The notes: a model not told the origin generated them from the sequence alone. A DNA stretch of 64,000 nt from Aureobasidium sp. EXF-3400 (GCA_024195585.1 SWBL01000185.1:1-64000); one strand, 5' to 3'; shown: positions 31,967 to 44,070, counted from the stretch's first letter. Numbers and translations are program-made.

Positions 31967-32918
31967 TTCGCGAGGTCGAAGTCGGTACTAGAGACCAAAA
32001 GGCGATCTATGGATAGCAGCAGCGTCATGATGATATACGGTGGCCCCAAGCTCTGGTAAAATTCGCGGTCTGCTGTGCCCCGTCTGCATAGGAGCACTTA
32101 CATTGAGGCGCCGCTGTCTATCCTTCGACAGATTATGGGTCAATGTCTCCGTCCAGGCGAGCTGAATATACAGTGGGTCTCAGGGCGAATGGAGATTCGA
32201 TACGAAGTCTTGCGGCACGCGGTCGGATTGGACCGACCGCGCTCGCATAGTCCTGGTGCCGCCATTTCAGCATTATCAGTGAAGCAGATTTCATTGGTGG
32301 GGGATCTTGGACCCTCGGCATCGACTTTCCGTCGCACGCACGGACTTCAGAGCACTCAATTAGCCTCTCCTCGAATACCGTCAACAAGTGCTTACTTATT
32401 TAGCGATACCAGAGAATTGCGAAATTGGTCTACTTGAGTAAACAATAGTGTTGTCAACTTGTCTGAGCTAGAAGACTGTGCTCGCGCCACCAATGTTCTG
32501 TGGGTCTACAATTGGTACTGCCATGGCTTGGGAGTTGCTAGGCATCGTCTTAATATAACATATGACAATCTCCAGACCACAGAGCACGAAGAGTCACCAA
32601 GGACAGCGCACGGTCGTCCGCGTCAAGCAATGCTGAACATCATGCGATCGACTTATAGACCCATCCTCGCATGATCTTTGAGCTAGTCTCGAATCGATAG
32701 ATCGCGCTCACACGAAGAAACCTCCGATGTTATTGTTCGTCATTTCGCATATGGCGGACTTGGCCACATGAACGCATGAGTCATCACGTTTGGAAATTCT
32801 GTATAATGCGTCTTGATCAGCTTCGAAGCAGCGTCAGTGAGCACAGCATCATCATAGGGAGTGCACGCTTCGATAGAGAAAGACGAGGCCATCGTTCCAT
32901 ATGCAAGAGTTCTCATGC
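31967..32918. other. Intergenic
   Basis: An ORF of 120 codons (32075-32437, plus) overlaps antisense ones; no motifs. No supported gene. Confidence 0.4.
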
Positions 32919-35756
32919 TCACGGCAAGGCAAGTACATCTGGCCCTGTCGGCGGGTGATGGTCTGCTGGTGCGTCCGTTCTTTGAGCATCCATACCCTCA
33001 GAGTCCTTGAGCCATTCTAGTACATAAGTACCGATCCCAGTCATAAAATGCCTTGGTTTTTGATCATATCTTTCTGCGTGCTCGAGACTCTCCTCAGCTT
33101 CCCTATTCATCCCCAGCCTCCGACATGCAGACGCCTGGAGTCGATGGAGGAATCCTCCGTAGAATGTAAGATCTTCGAAAGTTTCGTATTCGTCTACGAG
33201 ACTCAAAGCCTTCTCCGTTCTCTCGATGGTCTTACGATAATCAAAGTTGTGGTGAGCAATGCGAGCCAGACCAATGATTGATCTTACATGTCCTAGTTGA
33301 TCTGAGAAGTCCGGGCAGGCGATCTGGTCGAATGCTTGCGTGAGAACAGTCAGCTTTGACTCTGCGTCTTCCCATCTGTTCTGTAGAATCAGTACCTCAG
33401 CAAAGGGAAGAAATAATCGACGTGTTACTTTTGACGCCGTAGTTCCTTCTCCTTGAAGTCGATTGATATCTTTCTCTAGAACGCGTTCCGCAGCTTTGGG
33501 ATCCTTGAGTTCACAATACACGTCGGCTAAATGATAGGCCACGTGGTATCTGGCTGCCTCCGTCTGAACGCCCTGTAGACACGTCTCCAAACATTCTGCT
33601 GCGTGTCCAAAATCCCCTTTGTATCGCGAGACTCTGCCAACCACAGTATTCTTCATCCGTAGTACCTGTAACTCGAGTTGAGCTGGTGATTCGCTCCTCA
33701 CCTCCCATTCACTAAGTGCCGATTCTGCTTCTGGGTACGATTCGCGTAGCAGTGCATTCTCTGCGAGAGAAAGTGCTAGTCGACCCCTTTGACAGTGAGC
33801 TCGTATACTTACGCACTGAGTGCTCTCGATGGTTCGCTGTATCATTTTGCTGGAGTCTTCGAGTCGACCTTCAGCCCGATACGCAACGCTTTGGATTTCT
33901 GCAATAGCTAGTATGAGATAGTCCGGCAGGTTCTCGCATAATGTCATTGAGCAGAAGACTGGCATGAAAACTTTCTGGCGACTTCTGGTGCGACAGCAAG
34001 CCAAATACAATTCTATCAGGCTTTCTCGCGCAACGCTGGGCATATCCATGGTTCCATCGAGATTCACGTTCAGGAGCACTAGGTGAACGTATGGCATGAT
34101 AAGCTTGTGAATTCGGTGATAACTGATGATAGTCAGTACGAAGCTTGAACATCCAGTTTGGTCGTACCTTCGGTCAAGAAACTCTTCCCTAGGGAAGATG
34201 TGCGCCACCAACATGGCACCAGGAAGCACCAATGTCTCTCGGGCGTTGGACTTTTGTAATGTTTCCTGACAGTATGGGCTCAACGAATAGCTTGTTTCTT
34301 CAGCCCGAGGCGTGTGATCAACAATTGATCCTTCCTCGATACACTTTTCCAAGGCGCTTTGCAGACTCGAACGATTTGAGAAGACCGATGTCCAAGCCTC
34401 ATCAAGATTTGCCTCCGCTATACTTCGCGAGGAAACGTCTCCAGTCTTGTCCCACATTTCTTGCGGTTGTGTCGCACGAAACAATGCTGTTCTCGAGATT
34501 GGGTGGTCCTTGAAGAGAAAAAGAACTTTCAGTAGTCCGGAGTGGCAGTCCTCGGAAGATACTTCACTCGCTGTTGCGCAACACCTCTGTAATTCTGTAG
34601 TATCGAGGTTATTCTGAGAACGTAAGTGGATACCTTGGCTTTGCGTCAAGCTTGTCTCATTGGCGACAACTTCCATGGCGCCATCGCTACTTGTTTGTTC
34701 TCGGACGGGTACACGACACAGAAGCACTGGATTATCAGCCCGATCCTGCTTTCGTCTTATGTGTCCCAGACTTCATACCTTGCCTGACGAACGTGATCAA
34801 GCTCTGAGCCAGATCTTCATGCTTATTCAGTTGATATTTCAGATCATCGAAGTCATCGGAGAGTTCCATTCGTGACTTCATCTGTTCCAGTGCTTCGTTG
34901 TCCAACCTTAGAAGGCTACCGGGTCTGGTTTCAGTAGCTGGTTCAGATCAATCGACACACCGACGTACCTTGTACATGGCATGAGCAACAGAATACTTTT
35001 GCGCCCGAACATCTGCACAAGAGTCGAGAATTTGCTTCCCCGTTGACGAAGTTGCTTGAGGCCAGGTTCATTGATGTGCTTACGGCCGTGTTCCTGCTGG
35101 AATGTGTACGCCGTCACCACCTGGATCATCTTGCTGTGATGTTCAGAGCTCCCGGCGACTCCAAATATGCAAAGGGCCCTGTCGATCGCTCTGCGATTAG
35201 CTTTGCCAAGTGCAGATATGATGTCGTCCAATTGGAAAAACTTTTTCGGGTAGGACAGCCAGTCCGCCGCCGACCGTTCTAACAAACCTCCGTATGTTTC
35301 CAAGAGTTGCTTGATGTCGATGCTTTGCTTGCTCAAAAATCCTTCGTTGGTGTTGTGTGCTCTGTAGTCTCTAGTGTCGAGTTCAGGGTTTCTTTTGCGC
35401 TTTCTTGACCTAGAAACCCGTTGACTCACAGATGCAACAACTTTTGGATTACCAGGCTGTATCGCGATATCTGGACCGCCTGGAGTGGCTTGTGCAGAAA
35501 CATGTGTGCTGTGATCGAGGCCGTATACTCTCTTTCTTGATCGCATAAGTCCTTCAGACTGGACGACTGAGGGAGTACCGAGACTGCGCAGTCTCTGATC
35601 AGGCTCGTCGCTATCAATCTCGATCGTAGCTCTCGCTCTCGTGGTGACTTCCTCGTCGGTTGATATTCGTCGCTCGCACTCCGTCAGCCTGGTTGGCTGT
35701 TCCGTAGCGTAACTAAGACCGGATTGGATCTGATGACTTGCGAGGGCCGTCTTCAT
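32919..35756 (-). CDS. TPR-repeat protein with NLR-like middle region, 913 aa, no ATPase domain
   Basis: Model: complement(join(32919..34726,34779..34924,34969..35756)). Introns at 34925-34968 (GTACGT donor, CTGAAACCAG end) and 34727-34778 (GTATGA donor, ATCCAG end) fit in phase and convert two ORFs plus a short linking exon into one frame. The N-terminal 130 residues are disordered with a basic nuclear-signal-like run (SRSRKRKRNPE). Residues 140-290 are helical and unrecognised. Residues about 350-460 resemble the winged-helix region that follows the NTPase in fungal STAND/NLR proteins (LLKVLFLFKDHPISRTALF, ALEKCIEEGSIVDHTP). From about 560 to 890 are TPR-like helix pairs (AAECLETCLQG, AYHLADVYCELKDPKAAERV, LQNRWEDAESKLTVL, RLGMNREAEESLEHAE). 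No P-loop or NB-ARC/NACHT motif was found. It is transcribed divergently from the folate gene, 585 bp apart. Probably a protein-interaction scaffold. Confidence 0.62.
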
Positions 35757-36341
35757 GAGTTGCCACTTGAAAGGTTAGCCAGTGCTATGTTGAGCATGAA
35801 ACATGTATACCTCATCGGCGCTAACGCCACTGTGATCGTTCGTGCGAAGATACTGGCAGAAGCAGCGTGTAGTCATGATGGTGTTCCAGGACTACAGCAG
35901 CCACAAGTTGAGCCTGACTCGTAATAGTACAAAGTGTGGAGAGAGGATAGGCAGTGCGGATACATATTCTGACCACTGTGCCGTTTCTCGAAGCGAACTT
36001 GCTGCCTCGCAGCAAATTCGCCAACGCATACGCGCTAGCGCGGAAGACACTTGATCAGGGAAAGACGGTGCACGGATCGCGGTCTCGTTGTGATGGATTC
36101 CAGTCACATATAAATTACATAGCGCGCTCCGCGCCACTCCGATCATCAGCTTATCAGCTCGTGCATGATGGAGTTCCAACCATGGTGCCTGTCTGCTTCG
36201 TCGTGCCGCACGGGAACCACCCCACATTGTGGTGTGATCTTTTCCGGTCTAGCGTGTTTGGCTACATAATCTCATTGCGAGGTGAACAACCAGCAAATTC
36301 TAATCCCAACATTTTACAGACTTGGGGAGTCGCTCGCCTCC
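35757..36341. other. Divergent promoter region
   Basis: A 585-bp gap between the divergently transcribed TPR gene and the folylpolyglutamate synthase gene; it should hold both promoters. ORFs here are short and motif-free. Confidence 0.45.
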
Positions 36342-37956
36342 ATGGATCAAAGTTATCAGGTGCGCAGCAACTCTCGGGACACAGAAATGGCAAGACACAA
36401 ATCGCAGTGCCTTCTAACTGAATGATAGGCTGCTGTCCGTTGCTTGAACTCGCGAAAAGCCGCCCCGAAATCGAGTGTGCTTGAGATGCGTGGTTCAGAT
36501 GATATGGTGAAATGGCTGGAGCGGGTCAATCATTCAGTATCTACGACGGATTTGGCACCTATGCAACTCCAGATGCTGACTGCTGATCAGACGGACGACA
36601 TCGACGCTCTGAATATCATTCACGTTTCTGGAACGAACGGGAAGGGCAGCGTCTGCGCCTTCACCTCGTCATTTCTCCAGACTTACAGTCATTTGAGACA
36701 ATATCCGCGAGCTGTCGGTCTCTACACGTCGCCTCACATCGTGACTGTACGGGAGCGTATTCAGCTCAATGGTGCACCAATTTCAGAAGAGCTCTTCGCC
36801 AAGCGCTTTTTCGAGGTGTGGAACAAGTTGCCGGAGGAATCTTCGGAGGACCTGGATGTTCCACGATATCTCCAGCTGTTGACGCTTGTTTCTTTCCATG
36901 TATTTATCTCTGAGAGAGTGGACGTCGCGATCTATGAGACGCATCTCGGTGGCGAGTATGATGCGACGAACATTGTCATCAATCCTATCGCCACGGCAGT
37001 GACTACGATTGCCGAGGATCACGTACATTTACTCGGACCCACCATTGAGAACATTGCTTGGCACAAAAGCGGGATCTTCAAAAAGGGAGCACCAGCCTTC
37101 TCAAGTCCCCAAACCACGTCGGTAGAAAAAGTCCTCCGGGAACGAGCTTTAGAGAGAAACACTACGCTGGAAATGGTCACATCGAACCAGATGCTGGAAA
37201 AGATGACGGTTTCGGGGATGCCGAAAGTCCAGAAGACGAACTGCTCGCTCGCGTTGGCATTGGTGAGCACCTATATCAAAGCAAATATCAATAGTGTCCG
37301 GCAATCGATATCGACAGCTGAGCTCCTGGCTAGCTGCCCAGACCCTATCTGGCCAGGCCGATTTCAACACATCGAGAAAGATGGTCTTCAACTGTATATC
37401 GATGGAGCACACAACGCATCGGGCATATCCCACGCCACCGAATGGTTCGCCGACAGGATTTCTAGACTGTAAGTCTATAGGCATGAATATGTGTCTGAGT
37501 CTGATTTCCTAAGCAGTGCGATACATAATCCGACTAGAATACTGATCTTCAGTCATTTTTCGAGGAGGAATGTCGACGATTTACTTCGCTGTGTTGCTTA
37601 CCATCTCAAGAAAAACGACATACTTGTCCACCACGCCATCTTTACATCTTATAACACGGGAAGGGACGGTATCAACAGTAATGGTAGGTGTGCCTCTTTG
37701 CCGTCCTATATGATCGCTGACAGTTGGGAAAGAAAGAAATCTCCAGAAACGTTACAACCCAAACGTTCTAGAAGGTTGCAGATTGACCTGGCAAGTACTC
37801 GAAGAACGGTCTACAATTTCCATTTGTGATACAATCGCACAGGCGCTTCGTGAGGCTGAGGAATTGGCGAGTAATGCTTGTGGGGCTGAAGTTCTGGTCT
37901 TGGGGAGTTTACATCTCGTCAGTGGTGTTCTTTCTATCCTTGACTCATCTGAGTGA
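36342..37956 (+). CDS. met7: Folylpolyglutamate synthase (divergent)
   Basis: Model: join(36342..36359,36429..37468,37517..37683,37724..37956), 485 aa. A tiny 18-nt first exon supplies MDQSYQ, which joins AAVRCLNS to restore the family's usual N-terminus; introns are 69, 48 and 40 nt, all in phase. The enzyme adds glutamates to folates using ATP, in cytosol and/or mitochondria. Motifs: P-loop GTNGKGS (residues 74-80), LYTSPHIVTVRERI, the loop GGEYDATN, the carbamylated-Lys region AWHKSGIF, DGAHN before the C-terminal domain, RILIFSHFS, and the closing LVLGSLHLVSGVL. Compared with typical fungal enzymes (HVTGTKGKGST, YDSTN, GIDHTAVLG) it has GTNGKGS and AEDHVHLLG, so it may be a second, faster-evolving copy rather than the housekeeping gene. 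The frame and all key residues are intact. Confidence 0.85.
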
Positions 37957-39233
37957 CACAATTGAACTTCAAGGATACTCTCTTCCGCCCGTCATGTTGG
38001 AAGACTGACCTACTAAAAGTGCGTCTCCGATGGAAGACTTCTCTTGTACAGACCAAACGTTTTTGGTGGGATCAGTCGCAAAGCGCGCAAATGTTGTCGT
38101 ATGAAGGTGAGAGCTGAATAAACATCGTATGGAGACACAGCCAAACACTGTTCACGAGTTGATCACAAGCCATTATTCCCAGGCACGCAAGCTGAGTGCC
38201 TGGGAACAATAGCTCCAGCGCGGTTTATGTTCCCAACTTGGGCCCAAGTGATAGCCAGATAGTTTCATCCACCAAGAGGACTGGCGCAACAGCCTTGGAG
38301 AGGTAAAAGTGGATGGAGACAACAACCACTTCAACCGATCGTAGGCGTCGGATTCACTCAGGAGTGCATAAATGGGCTTCGCGTCAAGCTTGTGTCGTCC
38401 ACCACTCAAGTTCGCGTGCCATGATTGTCATCAAGCGATCGAGAAGACAATGTTGTCAGACGTACAGAATCTCCGCATCAACAAACAATGCACATGTAGT
38501 GGAAGTTAACAAAACTGTAATTTGCTGCCGACTTGGTCTCTTCCTGGCCCAACCAACCAGACACAAGAGTCGGAGATCTTAAATGGTTGGAGCTTATGCA
38601 GCGGTAAACAGAGGCGTCTTGTCATTCATAACTCTGATGGATTGTGAACGAGCATGTCCTGGACGGACCTTCCCGTTGGACAAAAGCGGCGATCGAAGGC
38701 GTGCACGTGTTCGACACGTTCAGGGAGTGATCTCGTAAGGTCTGGTGCGCTGTTGTTCTGCTAAGCGCTTGATATCTCTAGGGATCGAGATCAAACACAG
38801 AGTCCGTAGATTTCGAACACAATCAGCACGTTCTTGCGGATACTGTAGCAGGGTGACTAAATTACGGGACCCTGAGACCCAAGAGTTATTTTCCGCGAAT
38901 CACATGCGTGACTGTTTGAGCTACCCCTAGCGGTATATTACAGAGACTGTCATCACTCATCTTCCGCATTCGGGATATAGGAGTCTCCAGGACCAAAGGG
39001 ACTCCTGACTGGGCAGGCTCTCATCACCCACCCACTGGTGGGAAGATACCTTAGAACTGACTCTTCCCTCTTTTCTCCAAACATTAATCCGAATTGTTGG
39101 CCGAAATTCGGAGTCGCCATGGATGCTCCGTCTGAACAAGTGATCGGGGAAAACAGCGCGAACTTCGGATGTTTAAGAGAGAGGTTCAACTTCCTCCTCA
39201 ATACGCGGGCCATTGCTGACTTGATGCAGTGAT
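37957..39233. other. Intergenic with hairpin
   Basis: No supported gene. Contains the perfect 11-bp inverted repeat noted separately at 38176-38206. Confidence 0.4.
38176..38206. repeat. Perfect inverted repeat, 11-bp arms, 9-nt loop
   Basis: TTCCCAGGCAC pairs with GTGCCTGGGAA across a 9-nt loop. It lies 220 bp after the folylpolyglutamate synthase stop, not next to a T-run. Function unknown. Confidence 0.6.
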
Positions 39234-39838
39234 GTGCTCGTCTACCACCTGCAGTGCTTTTGCAATGAACGCAAGCATCAACATCTCGCTCATCGTGACA
39301 TCGATCTCAACAATATACACATCGAACATTGTGCTCATCTGAGATTGACCCCTGTAATTGATATAGTTCTGATCACCGAGGGCAGATTGGCTATTGTGAA
39401 AGGCAAAGCGACAGACTTTAAAAGACTGCGGAAGATCGGGGAAGCTTCTGACTTGCGCGGAGCATACTGGTTCGAGATCAATGTCGAACATGTTCAGTGG
39501 TTTGAAGAAGTGGCCACACGTGATAGTGCCAGTCCACCTTCCGTCGAGGAGTATTGGGCTCTCGACAAGGCAAGCTTAAACTCACATATCCGGTGTTCGA
39601 AGATCTAGCGATAGCAATGGCATCCACCAATTTCTCGTCTTCGGGAGAGACAACATCACGGCACAGCATATTGCGGTTCTGGGTCAGTTTTCTCGCGACG
39701 TGACGGCTGTCAAACCGAATGCGCATGCAGTCCGCGCGTCGAGCCTTTCGCGAAATCTTGAGCAAATTGAGGTAGTTCATCTCCCTTGCTCAAACGGTCA
39801 CAAGTCGACTGACGCATGGCGCGAGGATCGTAGACGTT
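39234..39838 (+). pseudogene. Decayed gene fragment of unknown family
   Basis: An ORF at 39234-39608 contains a coding-like stretch (IDIVLITEGRLAIVKGKATD, RGAYWFEINVEHVQWFEEV) and then stops. The following 250 bases read well in another frame (IHQFLVFGRDNITAQHIAVL, then LEQIEVVHLP) before stopping near 39838. The pair looks like one gene broken by a frameshift. The YWFEINVEHVQWF segment resembles FWFWNIEIEYIRWF at 47516-47560, so at least two relics of the same unknown family exist here. No domain is recognisable. Confidence 0.3.
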
Positions 39839-40008
39839 GAAACATTTCATTAGCAGCAAGGGTGTCAGGAAGCTGAGGACATATGGTAGTACAGCACGTA
39901 ATATAGTTGTCGCTGCTGATAATGTTCCAAGCATACTGCTGCTAGCACCCCCGTCATGGTGAGTTTGTAAGCTTCCGCATCATTATTCCAAACTGATCCT
40001 TCACAAGG

Positions 40009-40279
40009 ATGAAAAACCATTCGGAGGAAAAGATTTTTGCCAAAGTGTCAAAGCTCAAGCAGTCTGCAGTCATCTCTCCGTATCTGGAGAAATTCGAACC
40101 ACTTGCAAAGAAGCTACTCGAGAACTTGGAGAGAGGTTGAGATAGCCATTCCCTTACTTGGGCCAAGTCGCTAACGTCACTCAGGTCTCAAGGACATCGA
40201 ATTAAGGGTCCCCATCTTGGCTGTTCGAGCACCATCACCCTCAATAAATTCACCATGTATCGAAGGAGAATCGCCTTGA
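40009..40279 (+). CDS. Small two-exon hypothetical, or 3' end of a larger gene, 73 aa
   Basis: Model: join(40009..40135,40185..40279). The first exon encodes a Lys-rich helical segment (EKIFAKVSKLKQSAVISPYL). A 49-nt intron with a GCTAAC branch-like site and CTCAG acceptor joins it in phase to GLKDIELRVPILAVRAPSPS, ending at TGA. The donor GTTGAG is not optimal. An in-frame stop lies upstream of the ATG, so this is either a small gene or the last exons of the broken gene just upstream. No known domain. Confidence 0.35.
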
Positions 40280-40613
40280 ATTCAACCACGGAACGGAGGT
40301 GCAGGACGTACACTCGATGCGGTACCTGCAGGTGAGTCAGACGTGGTCCTCAAAGCACAGTCACATCGAGACAAAGGCAGTGCAAATTTCGACCCAGCAG
40401 TACCTCCCTCGCTTAATATCCCACAACCAGGTCCATATATACAGTCCCAACCTGAGTTCTCACTAGTCTCCTCATGTACGCCTCGAAGCGGCATCGAAGG
40501 CATGATTCACTCTTCGTCTGACCCAACGCTGGGAGAAGTACCTGGTCGCTACGCTGATGGATCGGATTTTGTGAATACTTTTGTGTTGATTGACATGATC
40601 TGAAGAAGCCAGC
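40280..40613. other. Intergenic
   Basis: Nothing supported; opposed ORFs under 90 codons. Confidence 0.35.
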
Positions 40614-41079
40614 CTAAGAAGGATGCAGGCGGATCGCAATCAAGATACAATCTCCAGAGCTTGGAAAATGTATTGGTTCGGAGCCCAAGAAAGCCACCCC
40701 TTCGCCTGCCTCGATTTCATCCTCCCAAGGACATCCGTTATCTGAGTTCCAATCTTGCAAGGGGATGAAGATCATCGGTTGTGCCTTGAGTGTCAGACCC
40801 TTGCTGAACGACAAGATGTCAGGCGTCTCGGGAATTTTGATGACTGCATAGTTCGCGAGTGCTTCACTTAGCTTGTCCGGTGGTTGGAGGTCGGTGTTGG
40901 TGTATGCTGCATGGATGTTTTCACTACTCTGCGCAGGACAGGACTTAGCGCGGATCGGCAAGGGCTGCACATGTGACTTTGTCGTATATTACCTTGAGCC
41001 ACTCTTCGACGACCGACTTGGCTACGTTCTCATTGTCTTTCAAAACCAGGAACGCGAACTTGTGTAGTTCCTTATGCAT
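40614..41079 (-). CDS. Hypothetical gene, probably 5'-broken, 133 aa
   Basis: Minimal model: complement(join(40614..40928,40993..41079)). A 64-nt intron (GTAATA donor, GCGCAG acceptor) joins HKFAFLVLKDNENVAKSVVE to SSENIHAAYTNTDLQPPDKL in phase 0. Upstream, on the same strand at 41081-41317, a further coding-like stretch (GELVRRAWDALREAECEEIY, then RMRMIKKDM) leads straight into this frame except for a +1 shift near 41085. That shift suggests a single-base frameshift in an originally longer gene with another 43-nt intron (GTATGT...GGACAG) near 41200-41245. The family is not recognised. It could be a pseudogene or a sequencing indel. Confidence 0.4.
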
Positions 41080-41418
41080 GTCAGCAGATCATATCCTTCT
41101 TTATCATGCGCATCCGTACACTCTTGTAGATCTCCTCGCACTCTGCTTCGCGGAGTGCATCCCAAGCGCGCCGTACCAACTCTCCTGGCAGCCGTTCACC
41201 TGTCCGAATAAATGCACAAGAGCGGTCGATAGATGACATACCAAGAAGAGAGAAGTCCACACCGAGATCAGGTGCAGTAGAAGAAGAGTCAGGTAGTCGA
41301 CCACAGATGATAAGCAATCACCTTCCACCTCCTCCGCTTCGTGGCGTCTTCTGATTCGCTGAATTCCCTCACAGTCATAAGGTGTGGCCGGTGCGGTGAG
41401 GGGCTGCAAAAATCCCAA
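41080..41418 (-). pseudogene. Detached 5' part of the 40.6-kb gene
   Basis: Minus-strand coding-like sequence in two frames joined by a candidate 43-nt intron with a perfect GTATGT donor; it encodes DFSLLG then ERLPGELVRRAWDALREAEC. It runs into the gene at 40614-41079 but one base out of phase. The upstream end is unclear. Confidence 0.3.
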
Positions 41419-41517
41419 GACAGCAATTCATACTCGGTACTTTCATCCTTTTCCCCTCAAAACCTTACACATACGTTCTTCTGACCAATATCCAAAAGGT
41501 TCGAGTCAAACTGGAAA

Positions 41518-42150
41518 ATGACGTCCGTACTTGAAACTCCTAATCAGATCCACAATGCCGTTCCCCTTCTGGATTGCACAGCCGCTCCCACAGAAGAAGA
41601 GCTTTTGCGGATCGGCGCGACTTTGGTCCAGTATGAACAACATCAAGCTTGGGGCATCGGTCGCACACATCGCCACCACGAACTTCAATCGAACGAGATC
41701 ATGATCCATCGGGTGGACAGACGGACGGACATTTGCGAACCTGTCAAGTTCAATTCGATCATCGAGCTCCATCCCCATTCTTGGCACTACACCAGTGCTC
41801 GCCATCTTTCGCCCTACGAGTACGATACTAGGTCGCGACCGGAAATACCTCAGGAGTTTATATCTGAGTTGTGGGAACAGCTCGATCTCATGAAGGCCAG
41901 ATGGAGTGTCTCTCTGATTCCGATCGAGCCATGCCAAGGGAGAGATGAGAAGTGGATCGAGACTACCGATCCCGAGACTCGCAGTATGACTTCAATCCTT
42001 GTCTCCGAAACTCATGATGTACCTGTATCAGAGATAGTGGGCTGGAGATTTTTCCGCAGTGATGAAGGCGCTGTAGAACGGGCTGTCGTGAGACAATGCA
42101 AAAGAGACACCGTCACAGGGTTTCATCAAGCTATATACCCTAGCAAGTAG
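41518..42150 (+). CDS. Hypothetical protein, 210 aa
   Basis: A single intact ORF from ATG 41518. It is soluble-looking, with two His-rich stretches (GIGRTHRHHELQ, ELHPHSWHYTSARHLSPYEY) and a mixed helical C-terminus (EFISELWEQLDLMKARWSV, EIVGWRFFRSDEG). No signal peptide, membrane span or known motif. Even amino-acid use over the full length supports a real gene. It lies at the edge of a relic-rich stretch and I cannot assign a family. Confidence 0.5.
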   Translation: MTSVLETPNQIHNAVPLLDCTAAPTEEELLRIGATLVQYEQHQAWGIGRTHRHHELQSNEIMIHRVDRRTDICEPVKFNSIIELHPHSWHYTSARHLSPYEYDTRSRPEIPQEFISELWEQLDLMKARWSVSLIPIEPCQGRDEKWIETTDPETRSMTSILVSETHDVPVSEIVGWRFFRSDEGAVERAVVRQCKRDTVTGFHQAIYPSK

Positions 42151-43618
42151 CTTTTCTTCAATTTTGGTAGACTCTTCTAAGCCACACGAATACCAGGCCC
42201 TCACGAAGTCCATTGCGTTCTTTACCTTGTCAATTTCTGACCATGACTAGCTGCAGAGTATGTACAGCATAAGCTGGCATAAGCTGAAATCTTCTGGCTG
42301 TATCATGAACATGGATCTCTGCTTCAGCGATTCGTCTTGCTACAGTACTACTTCAGAGGTGTTCAAGATTGGTCTTGCCACCCTGGTGGTCCGAACATAC
42401 TCGATTTCGGGGTGAAATATCTGACCTAGCAATGGTATGTTGGACGGGTCATATGAACCAGGCTCTCATTGACGTGAATTGACGATCAGACATTGGTTCC
42501 ATCAACTCAGTCAATTAGATACGCATAGCTAGTCACTGGTGCACGGAACACTCTGAGTCAAGTTTGGCACGGCTCAGAGATCTTTTCACGATTGATGGCG
42601 CTCATGACCGGATGCAAGAATAGGATTAGACCCTCGCTTCGGGCACATCGAACATCCCGCGCCTTGTCTCCCGTCTCCCGTCTCCCGTAGCTATCACTAC
42701 TTGTTACTTGGCTCATATTTGTATGAATGTTACCTTTGTAGTGATCATGTCTGCCATGAACGTTGATCAATCACACATGTGGCTCTGCACATTGTGGAGT
42801 CTTTGCATGCGCTATATAGTGTCTGCTATTAAGCGAATCGGTGCATCCGCAGAGTGATAGTCCCAACACACCCAGGTATCGAGTCAGATCCTGGGCGACT
42901 ACGGTTCAACCTCAGACTGCGATAGCAGGACTTGGACCAGCAAACTCAACATAAAATGCTCTTTTGCCTCTTCGGGAGCTGGACTTCACAGACTCGACCA
43001 AACATCATGCAACTTTTCGGACTCCATCTCGACCTGTCCATCTTCTTCTGCGGTCTATCACCAGCTAAGCTGAGAAAGGCTTCCATTCATGCTGAAGTCT
43101 CTTCATTCGACGCACCGACAGAGGTACTTCGCCTAGAACAAACCTACAAGACATCGAAACTGACAGTCCAAAGAAACTCTCTTCTCGCTTCAGCGTCGAC
43201 TCGAGTAGCCCTTCTGGGAGCAGGATGAACATATCTCGATTCTTCAACCTGAAGTCTTGAATGACGAGCAAGCATGTATGGGATTAGCGGTCATTCGCTG
43301 TATGATCTAAAGAGTGTCTCAAGGGCTTCATGTAGCAGAACATGTAACTCTGGACAAGATACTGCATTATCCTGCTTACGATACTTCCAATCATGAGCGT
43401 AATGCCCTCTTGATGTTATTTTGATCAATGGATTGTTCTTATCAATTCCGATGGATAGTTATGTCATGTTGTCATATGTTCGGCTTGTGCAACATGTTAT
43501 TTGGACGATTCGACAGCTGGTTTGGCAGACACTGTATCGCGCTGACACTATGATAAGCAGCGCACAGATATATGTTACTGGTCCTCATGCGTGGTGATGC
43601 GTCGGAATATGCTGAGAA
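42151..43618. other. Intergenic
   Basis: Contains a short tandem repeat CTCCCGT x3 near 42667-42690. ORFs are under 100 codons. No supported gene. Confidence 0.4.
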
Positions 43619-44070
43619 TACCACCCTCGATGAGCTGCTACCGTATCTGACATTTGAGCTAGAACAACGGTGTACTGCAGGAGAGAAATACAACTTCCAC
43701 GTGATCCTGCTTCGTTGATTGAGCTGCCTCGTGCTCAATGTCATCATAGTATCAAGTTTAGACGCTAGGAATCGCGTGGCTACAGAATAGATGGATGAGG
43801 TGCAGATATCTACAAAGCTAGCAGATATGCTGGTAAAGCTGATACTCGCATGCGTGGCTAGAATGTGGCTTGCAGACAATGTCCTCTTGCGAAATCACAA
43901 AACGCTGACCGGCCGGCTAACACCAATCATATTTCAGCTACGACCACCATTGGTTAGGCAATATCTATCCTCTTGATATTGACATCGCTTCCTTTTCCCT
44001 GCGCGGTCCGTGTGAAGTGGGCAACGCAGAGTTGCTGAAGAAACCCTGTCGTATGATGGCTTGGTCGTGC
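43619..44070. repeat. Diverged repeat, copy 1
   Basis: Shares ordered blocks with 45595-46035: GTACTGCAGGAGAGAA, a GTGATCCT...TTGATT...GCCTCG block, a block reading ATGCTGGTAAAGCTGATACT, an AAATCACA(A/G)AACGC block, and GGGCAACGCAGA...CCTGTCGTAT. Overall similarity looks like roughly two-thirds by eye. Translated pieces (MLVKLILACVAR...NHKT) are only weakly conserved. Confidence 0.55.

Noticed and set aside
42890..42925. GGTTCAA-containing stretch as a tRNA T-arm
   Set aside because: No matching acceptor, D or anticodon stems could be folded around it; no tRNA gene was found in the window.
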